Positions 21,556-26,128 of a stretch of 26,128 bases of DNA are shown here, piece by piece (the stretch's first letter is position 1; every line of letters starts with the position of its first letter). The DNA is from 2-01-FULL-33-17 sp964401705 (GTDB taxonomy: Bacteria; Patescibacteriota; Minisyncoccia; Phycocordibacterales; UBA9973): contig CAYNZJ010000011.1 of the NCBI GenBank assembly GCA_964401705.1, positions 1 through 26,128 of the forward strand, in the 5' to 3' direction. Under the pieces are notes generated by a model. The model saw only the letters and a list, made by a program, of their open reading frames with translations. It searched no databases and was not told where the DNA came from. Position numbers and translations under genes: made by a program.

Positions 21556-21590
21556 CCTCTCCTGGACAGGAGAGGAAGTGAAGGAGAGGT
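21556..21590. repeat. CCTCTCC-type inverted repeat
   Basis: CCTCTCCT (21556-21563) pairs with AGGAGAGG (21568-21575) around GGAC, followed by another AGGAGAGGT half. It is the third copy of this GC-rich family and lies right after rpsR. Confidence 0.65.
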
Positions 21591-21596
21591 AGAATA

Positions 21597-21631
21597 AAAG
21601 AAGTCCGACCTGCAATAGGTCGGACTTCTTT
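21597..21631. repeat. 15-bp-arm palindromic repeat after rpsR
   Basis: AAAGAAGTCCGACCT pairs with AGGTCGGACTTCTTT across a 5-nt loop. It belongs to the same family as the tatD and M24 palindromes. The T-rich flank (TTTGTATTTAAT) means it could also terminate the rpsF operon. Confidence 0.75.
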
Positions 21632-21667
21632 GTATTTAATAGGGAATAAGTTTTCCACAATAATCCC

Positions 21668-21697
21668 TTGCATAATAGCGTACTAGTGTGCTAGTAT
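21668..21697 (+). promoter_or_regulatory. Promoter overlapped by a TrpR-operator-like palindrome
   Basis: TTGCAT and the extended -10 TGCTAGTAT (21689-21697) are 18 nt apart. The palindrome TACTAG-TGTG-CTAGTA (21681-21696) overlaps the -10. Its paired CTAG half-sites resemble TrpR operators (GTACTAGTT..CTAGTAC), which suggests repression by a TrpR-family protein. The regulator is not in this window. Confidence 0.5.
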
Positions 21698-21751
21698 AAA
21701 AGTAATGGAAAATATATACAAATTGTTCATTAGAAAGGAGGTGGTTCTATT

Positions 21752-21778
21752 ATGAGATGGGATCCTCCAAGTAACTAA
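21752..21778 (+). CDS. 8-codon ORF behind a perfect Shine-Dalgarno
   Basis: ATG to TAA encodes MRWDPPSN. It is preceded by AGAAAGGAGGTG (21732-21743), which is fully complementary to the usual 16S rRNA 3' end, at an ideal spacing of 10 nt from GGAGG to ATG. No other gene in the window has a Shine-Dalgarno like it. GGAGG (21737-21741) can also pair with CCTCC (21764-21768) inside the ORF, so the site may be sequestered. A TAACCT/AGGTTA hairpin (21782-21799) and a strong terminator follow. It may be a leader peptide with one Trp codon, a coding RNA, or a structured RNA that binds ribosomes; I cannot decide. Confidence 0.5.
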   Translation: MRWDPPSN

Positions 21779-21801
21779 AATTAACCTTACATTAGGTTAT
21801 T

Positions 21802-21833
21802 AAGACCTGCATTTTTAATGTAGGTCTTTTTTT
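21802..21833 (+). terminator. Intrinsic terminator of the mini-ORF unit
   Basis: AAGACCTGCATT pairs with AATGTAGGTCTT (one G-U) around TTT, followed by a T run to 21833. It closes the unit that starts at the promoter near 21690 and overlaps the upstream edge of the M24 promoter. Confidence 0.85.
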
Positions 21834-21834
21834 A

Positions 21835-21843
21835 TGCTATATT
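21835..21843 (+). promoter_or_regulatory. Extended -10 promoter, leaderless M24 gene
   Basis: TGCTATATT is followed directly by an ATG at 21844 and, 6 nt after the box, by an in-frame ATG at 21850. The arrangement is the same as at rpsF, so 21850 is preferred. Confidence 0.65.
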
Positions 21844-21849
21844 ATGTTT

Positions 21850-22608
21850 ATGAATAAATCTGATGGTATCGAAATAATGAAAAAATGTGCGAATGTGGGG
21901 GATAAGATTTTTAGTAAAGTCTGCATCCAGCTTAAAAAGCCATTAGCAAATCGGAGTATTAAAACCGAGCTTGATTTAGCAAATTTTATTAAAAATGAAA
22001 TCCATAAATCAGGCGGAGTAGAATCATTCCCAGTTATTGTTACCAGTGGCCCACGGGCAGGGAATGATATTCACCCAACTCCAACAGATGTTAAATTATC
22101 TGGTTTTGTAATTATTGATTTTGGTATCAAGATGCAGGGTTATTGTAGCGATATGACCCGGACGGTTTTTATAGGTAAACCCAATAAGACCGAGATTGAG
22201 CTATATAACACTGTTTTAAACGCTCAAAATGACTCTATCAGGTACTTTAAAGCTGGTTTTCCAGCATCAGCACCTGATGCGTACGTGCGAGGATTTTTAG
22301 CTAATTCTACCTACTTGGAGGTCCGACCTCCAAGTAGACCTCAAAATAAAAGTGTCCAAACCGGGTTTGGACATTTGGCTCAATATTTTATACATACACT
22401 GGGGCATGGGATATCTAAAAAGGTTCATGAAAAACCAATGATTTTTTTTAAATCAAAAGATATTTTTAAGGTTGGCCAAATGGTAACTAGTGAGCCAGGG
22501 ATATATATACCCAATACATTGGGTATCCGAATTGAAGATATGTATTTAATAACTGACGATAAACCAATCCAAATTACCAAAAGTAAAAAAGATTTATTGA
22601 TTTTTTAA
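21850..22608 (+). CDS. M24 metallopeptidase (aminopeptidase P-like) with palindrome-coded insert
   Basis: This 252-aa protein has the pita-bread fold motifs of family M24. The metal ligands are found in IIDFG (Asp), CSDMTRT (Asp), HTLGHG (His), SEPGIYIP (Glu) and RIED (Glu), so the enzyme should be active. SFPVIVTSGPRAGNDIHPTP resembles Xaa-Pro peptidases more than methionine aminopeptidase, but the N-terminal domain of aminopeptidase P is missing; methionine aminopeptidase is the main alternative. Just before HTLGHG, in a loop that is normally short, the chain carries about 25 extra residues (YLEVRPPSR...SVQTGFGH) coded by two perfect palindromes. The start at 21850 is supported by promoter spacing. 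Confidence 0.88.
   Translation: MNKSDGIEIMKKCANVGDKIFSKVCIQLKKPLANRSIKTELDLANFIKNEIHKSGGVESFPVIVTSGPRAGNDIHPTPTDVKLSGFVIIDFGIKMQGYCSDMTRTVFIGKPNKTEIELYNTVLNAQNDSIRYFKAGFPASAPDAYVRGFLANSTYLEVRPPSRPQNKSVQTGFGHLAQYFIHTLGHGISKKVHEKPMIFFKSKDIFKVGQMVTSEPGIYIPNTLGIRIEDMYLITDDKPIQITKSKKDLLIF
22311..22337. repeat. Perfect 27-bp palindrome inside the M24 gene
   Basis: CTACTTGGAGGTC and GACCTCCAAGTAG flank a central C. The core CTTGGA..TCCAAG is shared with the palindrome in tatD. It is read in frame as YLEVRPPSR. Confidence 0.8.
22353..22373. repeat. Perfect 21-bp palindrome inside the M24 gene
   Basis: TGTCCAAACC and GGTTTGGACA flank a central G, 15 bp after the previous palindrome. It is read in frame as part of SVQTGFGH. 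Confidence 0.75.
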
Positions 22609-22610
22609 AT

Positions 22611-22636
22611 AAAAAATCCCCGTATAAATACAGGGA
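22611..22636 (-). terminator. Terminator of the minus-strand two-gene operon
   Basis: TCCCCGTAT pairs with ATACAGGGA (one mismatch) around AA. On the minus strand it is followed by a run of T, so it ends the 54-aa gene. On the plus strand no T tract follows, so it is a poor terminator for the M24 gene. Confidence 0.7.
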
Positions 22637-22656
22637 AAAGTTAAATTTTGGACTTA

Positions 22657-22821
22657 CTATGGTCCATAGTTTGGATTAGGTTTGTATCCGTCTGGGATAA
22701 TTCGCTTTTTAATAGCGTGGAAATTATGATTAGGAAAATGTTTTTCCAGTTCTATGCAAACTTTTTCTATTTCTTTATCATCCTCTACTTGTACTTTTAA
22801 GTTTAATGTAAATTTTTTCAT
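22657..22821 (-). CDS. Small hypothetical protein, 54 aa
   Basis: The ORF starts with MKKFTLNLKVQVEDDKEIE and ends in KPNPNYGP. The N-terminal half looks like a beta strand followed by a helix, and the tail is Pro/Asn-rich. Its ATG overlaps the TGA stop of the upstream 119-aa gene as ATGA, a classic coupling junction, and a good terminator lies 20 nt beyond its stop. These two facts make it a likely real gene although it is short. I do not recognise a family. Confidence 0.62.
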   Translation of the reverse strand: MKKFTLNLKVQVEDDKEIEKVCIELEKHFPNHNFHAIKKRIIPDGYKPNPNYGP

Positions 22822-23177
22822 TGTTTTGTAAAAAATAAATCACAAAATTTATTCATTGTTTTGTTTGAAATAAGCCCTTCTACATTAAAATGTAGTTGAT
22901 AAAGTTGGTCTCGTGTCATGTTCTGTTCTTTAATTTTAAAAGCAAGAATTTCAAACGCGATTTCACCTTCTTTTTCATTATTTAAAGGACATGGATGAGT
23001 GTAATACTTTAGCAAATCATCATACTGTAAACCTGTTTTTTTTGCATATTCTAATGCAGTAGACTCAGGATGGGTACGATTAGGTTGGGATAGAAATAAA
23101 TCTTTTTGTAGATTCATAATTAGCCTTGCAATAATTAATTGGATTTCTTTTTCGAGTGGTTTTTTAATTCTTTTCAT
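22818..23177 (-). CDS. Hypothetical protein, 119 aa
   Basis: This is a mostly helical soluble protein with Lys- and Glu-rich helices, a HPCPLNNEKEGEIAFEILAFKI segment in the middle and no TM or signal peptide. No catalytic motif is visible. It ends with TGA, which overlaps the ATG of the downstream 54-aa gene. This shows that TGA acts as a stop here. An AATAAT box lies 6 nt before its ATG on the minus strand, matching the leaderless spacing. The family and function are unknown to me. Confidence 0.65.
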   Translation of the reverse strand: MKRIKKPLEKEIQLIIARLIMNLQKDLFLSQPNRTHPESTALEYAKKTGLQYDDLLKYYTHPCPLNNEKEGEIAFEILAFKIKEQNMTRDQLYQLHFNVEGLISNKTMNKFCDLFFTKQ

Positions 23178-23183
23178 ATTTAT

Positions 23184-23189
23184 ATTATT
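23184..23189 (-). promoter_or_regulatory. Possible -10 box for the 119-aa gene
   Basis: On the minus strand AATAAT (one mismatch to TATAAT) is followed by 6 nt and the ATG at 23177. There is no TG extension or clear -35, so it is weaker than the other cases. Confidence 0.35.
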
Positions 23190-23254
23190 TAATTTGTTTA
23201 ATATTTTTTTGATTTATTTAATCTTATTTTAAGTTTTTAAATTGTATAAAGAAC

Positions 23255-23385
23255 AAAGCGCCCCTGGGAGGCCGCTTTTGAAAGTTCATATTATTTAGAG
23301 AGAAGTATTATATACACAAACACTCAAAACCAGCCTTTAGGGAAAGGTCTGTTCGACGACGATTTTGTGTAAATAGGGAAGTCAT
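23255..23385 (-). other. Candidate structured RNA or leader element
   Basis: This gene-free stretch holds nested pairing: ACACAAA (23314-23320) with TTTGTGT (23364-23370) enclosing CAGCCTTT/AAAGG-T-CTG (23331-23351). A GC-rich hairpin with AAAGCG/CGCTTT ends follows (23255-23278). On the minus strand a TTGCAA...TTATAT promoter (23420-23392, 17-nt spacer) precedes it, and the GC-rich hairpin would be followed by a T-rich tract. It may be a small RNA of about 130 nt, or simply the leader of the 119-aa gene. It matches no RNA family that I recognise. Confidence 0.3.
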
Positions 23386-23411
23386 ATATCTATATAATCA
23401 TAATGATTAAT

Positions 23412-23765
23412 TTATTGCAAGTTTATTTCATCTATCTTTGCTGCCAATATAAAATCATTACCAGATAGTCCATCAATTGCATGGGTGGATAAACTTATTT
23501 TAACTTTACCCCAGCCAAGACTTATATCCGGATGATGGCCTTCATTTTCTGCAATTGCGCCGACTTTGTTAGTAAATTCCAATGCTGTTTTAAAGTCGGG
23601 AAAAGTAAATTCTTTAGATATTACTTTTGCATCATCTAATAGTGTCCATCCAGAAATATTTTTTATCAAAACCTCTGCGCTTATTTTATCTATCGGCAAA
23701 GTTCCACCTTCGCAAGGCACACAATGTCCAGCACTTAAATTATTTGGATCATAATTTTGTTCCAT
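23412..23765 (-). CDS. phhB: Pterin-4a-carbinolamine dehydratase
   Basis: This 117-aa protein has the clear signature of the family: ENEGHHPDISLGWGKVKISLSTH with the catalytic His residues, and the C-terminal GLSGNDFILAAKID. The enzyme dehydrates 4a-hydroxy-tetrahydrobiopterin, recycling the cofactor of aromatic amino acid hydroxylases. No such hydroxylase is nearby, so the substrate in this organism is unclear. A longer reading from 23807 would pass through the promoter. The ATG at 23765 lies 6 nt after a perfect minus-strand TGCTATAAT and is chosen. An N-terminal CVPCEGG segment with two Cys is common in bacterial homologues. Confidence 0.92.
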   Translation of the reverse strand: MEQNYDPNNLSAGHCVPCEGGTLPIDKISAEVLIKNISGWTLLDDAKVISKEFTFPDFKTALEFTNKVGAIAENEGHHPDISLGWGKVKISLSTHAIDGLSGNDFILAAKIDEINLQ

Positions 23766-23771
23766 AGGTAA

Positions 23772-23780
23772 ATTATAGCA
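23772..23780 (-). promoter_or_regulatory. Extended -10 promoter, leaderless phhB
   Basis: On the minus strand TGCTATAAT ends 6 nt before the ATG at 23765. Confidence 0.7.
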
Positions 23781-23830
23781 TATAAAAATGCCGTATTTAA
23801 ACGACATAAAATGTAGTTTTCTTAAAAACT

Positions 23831-24052
23831 CTAAAGATATTCTTTTTTGAAATCTTTAAAAGTTTTGTTTGTCTCCGGGGTCACACCAAATTTTGAAAAT
23901 ATTTTGGTGTTATGGTCAAATGCACTAAAACGTCTTAAAATTTCAGCCTCAATACACGGTACATATTGCTGAAGTTTAGTTTCGATAATACATATTTTTA
24001 GTATTTCAAGAAGGGAAGACCCTTCATATTGGTCAATATTTTTAATTTTCAT
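23831..24052 (-). CDS. Hypothetical protein, 73 aa
   Basis: This short, probably helical protein begins MKIKNIDQYEGSSLLEIL and contains two Cys and a basic C-terminal tail. It has no TM segment, signal peptide or motif I can name. A TAAATA box lies about 9 nt upstream of its ATG on the minus strand, divergent from the dapD promoter. Its frame is open over the full length between recognised genes, and no better ORF overlaps it. Whether it is expressed is uncertain. Confidence 0.5.
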   Translation of the reverse strand: MKIKNIDQYEGSSLLEILKICIIETKLQQYVPCIEAEILRRFSAFDHNTKIFSKFGVTPETNKTFKDFKKEYL

Positions 24053-24097
24053 AATTGTTCTTATTTAAACATAGACTTATAAAACTAGCAAATATGT

Positions 24098-24126
24098 TTG
24101 ACAAGAGTTTATTTAAGTAGTATTTT
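24098..24126 (+). promoter_or_regulatory. Sigma70-type promoter of dapD
   Basis: TTGACA (24098-24103) and TATTTT (24121-24126) are 17 nt apart. The transcript would carry a leader of about 33 nt before the ATG at 24167. Since the promoter covers the alternative upstream start, that start is rejected. Confidence 0.65.
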
Positions 24127-24166
24127 AAATAGGAAATTTAACTTAAACAATTTAATTATTAAAAAC

Positions 24167-25309
24167 ATGGTAAACAAAAAATTAAACAAAAAAAAATTTT
24201 TGGAATTTTCAAAAAATTTTCAAGTGAACTATCCAATGCCAGGCGCGTATGCTGTCGGTCAACCATTCTATGAAGATGGTAAACTTATTGCCGTTCGTTG
24301 GCAAACTGTTAACATTGATCGGGAAAAACAAACAGCAAAAAATCTTGGATTTTGTAGTGCGGTTATGGATTTTCATAAAATCTATTTAGGTATTAAAGAA
24401 ATTTCAAGTTTAATTATTGACCCTATTATTGCTGAGTCTTTACTTGGAACTTATTTTTCTGGATTTCTTAATGAGCCAGGTCATTTGAACCTTGAAATTA
24501 TCCAGGGTGCAATAAAAAGAAACGAAAATGTTTTTCTTTTATTTTATCCAACTCAATATCTTTTACAACAGCCACCCGTTGATTTTGTTGATGCATCGTG
24601 CCGTCTGGCAATGATTTCCCATTTGGCTTTCAAACCAAATGAAATCAATCTCGATGGAGTCTTTGGGCTTTTGCCGATACTTTGTTATATGTCTAACGGT
24701 GGGGTTATGACTCCGGAAGAGTGGAATAAAAAACTCCTTTCTGGGGATTTATCCAGTCATCCTATGTGTATTGATAAATTTCCACCAATGTGGTGGGGAA
24801 CTCCAATTATTGACGGTGTTCGGATTGCAGATACCAGCCGGGTTCGTATGGGTGCCTATTTACCATCTGGTTGTACTGTAATGCATGAAGGTTTTGTTAA
24901 TTTCAATGCTGGAAGTAAAGGACCTGCCATGATTGAAGGCAGAATTTCTGCTGGTGTATTCACTGGAGCCGATTCTGATATTGGGGGCGGAGCTTCAATA
25001 ATGGGAACTTTATCTGGTGGGGGGAAAGAAAAAATCACGATAGGTGATAATTGCCTACTTGGAGCAAATTCTGGAATTGGAATTTCTTTGGGTGATCGTT
25101 GTACAGTTGAAGCCGGGCTTTATGTAACCGCTGGTATGTATGTAAAAGTAAAAGATGCCCGTTTCGGTTTTGTATGGAATTCTGTAATAAAAGCTATAAA
25201 TCTTTCAGGTAAAGATGATATGCTTTTTATTCAGAATTCGAAAAATGGAGCAGTCGAGGTTTTGTATAATAAAAAGCCAAACAAATTAAACCTAGTACTT
25301 CATTCATAA
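24167..25309 (+). CDS. dapD: Tetrahydrodipicolinate N-succinyltransferase (DapD-like)
   Basis: This 380-aa protein has an N-terminal alpha/beta region and a C-terminal left-handed beta-helix. The segment RVRMGAYLPSGCTVMHEGFVNFNAG, followed by EGRISAGVFTGADSDIGGGASIMGTLSGGGK and CLLGANSGIGISLGDRCTVEAGLYVTAG, is a near-textbook DapD pattern of the longer, actinobacterial-type group. The enzyme succinylates tetrahydrodipicolinate in the lysine and meso-diaminopimelate pathway. No other dap gene lies in the window, so the gene stands alone with its own promoter and terminator. It could act on a related amino compound; substrate specificity is not decidable here. Confidence 0.9.
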   Translation: MVNKKLNKKKFLEFSKNFQVNYPMPGAYAVGQPFYEDGKLIAVRWQTVNIDREKQTAKNLGFCSAVMDFHKIYLGIKEISSLIIDPIIAESLLGTYFSGFLNEPGHLNLEIIQGAIKRNENVFLLFYPTQYLLQQPPVDFVDASCRLAMISHLAFKPNEINLDGVFGLLPILCYMSNGGVMTPEEWNKKLLSGDLSSHPMCIDKFPPMWWGTPIIDGVRIADTSRVRMGAYLPSGCTVMHEGFVNFNAGSKGPAMIEGRISAGVFTGADSDIGGGASIMGTLSGGGKEKITIGDNCLLGANSGIGISLGDRCTVEAGLYVTAGMYVKVKDARFGFVWNSVIKAINLSGKDDMLFIQNSKNGAVEVLYNKKPNKLNLVLHS

Positions 25310-25339
25310 TTTAAAGAATGAAGTAAAATAAAAACAAAA

Positions 25340-25372
25340 ACCACCTATTGTTTATATAGGTGGTCTTTTTTT
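25340..25372 (+). terminator. Intrinsic terminator of dapD
   Basis: ACCACCTAT (25340-25348) pairs with ATAGGTGGT (25356-25364) around a 7-nt loop, followed by C and a T run. Confidence 0.85.
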
Positions 25373-25424
25373 ATTTCAAAAATGTGATTTTCTATAACCT
25401 AGTCACTAGAAACTAGAACCTAAT

Positions 25425-26000
25425 CTAAGAAACTCTCTCTACATATTCGCCAGTATCGGTATTGATTCGGACTTTTTCACCTTCTTCAATAAATAGTGGG
25501 ACTTCAACTTGAGTTCCATTTTCCAGTGTTACGCGTTTATTACCACTGTTAGCACTGTTACCTTTGATAGCTGGTGGAGCTTCTTTGATTGTAAATTCCA
25601 TTTTAATTGGTAGTTTGACTCCAATTGTTCGCTCTTCATCATCAAAATCAAATATCATTGCTTCAACCTCGGTATTATCTTTTAGCCATTTTTTAGTTTC
25701 ACTAACTAAAGATTCATCCAGTTTGAATCGGTCTCCGGGGTTCTTGATATCACAAAACCAAAATTCGTTACCTTTAGAATAAAGGAATTTAATTGGACGC
25801 TTGATAATATCCGCCTCCTCAACAGTGTCCGATGCATGGAAAACAGTATTAACTCCACGCCCACTTATAAGTGAGCGCATTTTAACCTGGTTTTGAGGCT
25901 TACGTTGCTGAGTCCGCGCAACGTGGTTATCTAGTATTACATAAGGTTCATCTTCGTAAATTATGACCTTACCTTTTTTGATTTCATTATAATCTAACAT
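25425..26000 (-). CDS. efp: Elongation factor P
   Basis: This 191-aa protein has the three beta-barrel domains of EF-P: a KOW-like N-terminal domain starting NEIKKGKVIIYEDEPY, an OB domain, and the C-terminal domain ending in RINTDTGEYVERVS, a conserved closing motif. EF-P relieves ribosome stalling at proline runs. The tip loop of domain I reads QQRKPQNQ, with Lys at position 34, instead of the PGKG loop of E. coli. It is about two residues shorter when aligned at the following VKMR, so the usual post-translational lysine modification may not apply. A -10 box lies 16 nt before the ATG. Confidence 0.95.
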   Translation of the reverse strand: MLDYNEIKKGKVIIYEDEPYVILDNHVARTQQRKPQNQVKMRSLISGRGVNTVFHASDTVEEADIIKRPIKFLYSKGNEFWFCDIKNPGDRFKLDESLVSETKKWLKDNTEVEAMIFDFDDEERTIGVKLPIKMEFTIKEAPPAIKGNSANSGNKRVTLENGTQVEVPLFIEEGEKVRINTDTGEYVERVS

Positions 26001-26016
26001 ACTCTTATCCTAACAG

Positions 26017-26022
26017 ATTATA
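26017..26022 (-). promoter_or_regulatory. -10 box of efp
   Basis: On the minus strand a perfect TATAAT ends 16 nt before the ATG at 26000. This gives a leader of about 10 nt that contains AGGA, so efp is one of the few genes here that may use a weak Shine-Dalgarno. Confidence 0.5.
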
Positions 26023-26036
26023 GGGTTTTTTCAAGG

Positions 26037-26128
26037 TTATTTAATTAATCGCCATAATGTTCGAAAGACTTCCCGGTTATTTTGGGCAATGGTCGAATTT
26101 TCAATTTCTATAGCATAGAATGGTTTTT
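26037..26128 (-). CDS. 3' end of an unidentified gene (partial)
   Basis: An open minus-strand frame enters from the right edge and ends with TAA at 26039-26037. The visible tail contains IEIENSTIAQNNREVFRTLW. This vaguely recalls the C-terminus of TrmB-like transcription regulators with a PLD-like sensor domain, but 30 residues are too few to identify it. It lies directly upstream of efp on the same strand. Confidence 0.5.
   Translation of the reverse strand, partial: KPFYAIEIENSTIAQNNREVFRTLWRLIK

Noticed and set aside
21651..21659. TTTTCCACA resembles a DnaA box
   Set aside because: Only one copy is seen, without an AT-rich unwinding element or dnaA/dnaN nearby, so an origin is not supported.
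22818..22820. Possible UGA recoding (Gly), as in Gracilibacteria and SR1
   Set aside because: The TGA closing the 119-aa gene forms an ATGA junction with the next ORF. No long ORF in the window is interrupted by in-frame TGA, so the standard bacterial code fits.
1..26128. CRISPR array, prophage, insertion sequence or defence island
   Set aside because: No regularly spaced direct repeats, integrase, transposase or phage structural genes were found. The repeats present are palindromic and dispersed.

Overview
This window most likely comes from a Candidate Phyla Radiation (Patescibacteria) genome, probably from the Parcubacteria side. The assignment rests on AT-rich DNA (28-35% GC in most stretches checked by eye), short genes packed with almost no spacing, a Cys-rich zinc-ribbon protein of a type common in these genomes, a two-zinc-ribbon-free short RecO, a type-2 IleRS, an rpsF-ssb-rpsR operon with no rplI after it, and many short palindromic repeats. 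TGA is used as a stop (23177-22818 minus), so the UGA=Gly code of Gracilibacteria/SR1 is not indicated. The window carries no CRISPR array, tRNA, rRNA or transposase that I can see.

Layout. 1-2.2 kb: an upstream gene tail, a GC-rich palindrome, the Cys-rich protein and a small membrane protein. 2.2-4.5 kb: a small minus-strand gene, then an RluA-type pseudouridine synthase, tmk and dut (the last two act in dTTP supply and dUTP removal). 4.5-9 kb: an exported Ala/Lys-rich protein, then a T-box riboswitch and the isoleucyl-tRNA synthetase it controls. 9-13 kb: recO, a large surface-anchored beta-rich protein, glyS and a tiny acidic ORF. 13-15.3 kb: a glycosyltransferase divergent from an EamA transporter, plus two small proteins. 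15.3-20.2 kb: an M16 peptidase, an AI-2E-type transporter, metG and tatD. 20.2-22.6 kb: rpsF-ssb-rpsR, a repeat-filled spacer holding an unusual 8-codon ORF, and an M24 peptidase. 22.6-26.1 kb: small minus-strand genes, a pterin carbinolamine dehydratase, dapD, efp and the end of one more gene.

Four things stand out. First, most start codons lie exactly 6 nt after a TATAAT-like box, usually of the extended TGN form, which places the predicted transcription start on the A of ATG. The region therefore appears to run largely on leaderless mRNAs, and the rule corrects several gene starts. Second, IleRS (1167 aa) carries a complete histidine-phosphatase domain inside its catalytic half and has an altered HIGH motif (ALHH). 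Its gene is preceded by a T-box whose Ile codon sits in a 7-nt hairpin loop and which ends in an intrinsic terminator. Third, perfect palindromes related to intergenic repeats lie in frame inside the M24 peptidase and TatD genes, resembling Rickettsia palindromic elements. Fourth, between rpsR and the M24 gene is a compact transcription unit: a TrpR-operator-like palindrome over a promoter, the only strong Shine-Dalgarno sequence in the window, an 8-codon ORF and a terminator.

All family assignments come from reading motifs; no database search or folding program was run.
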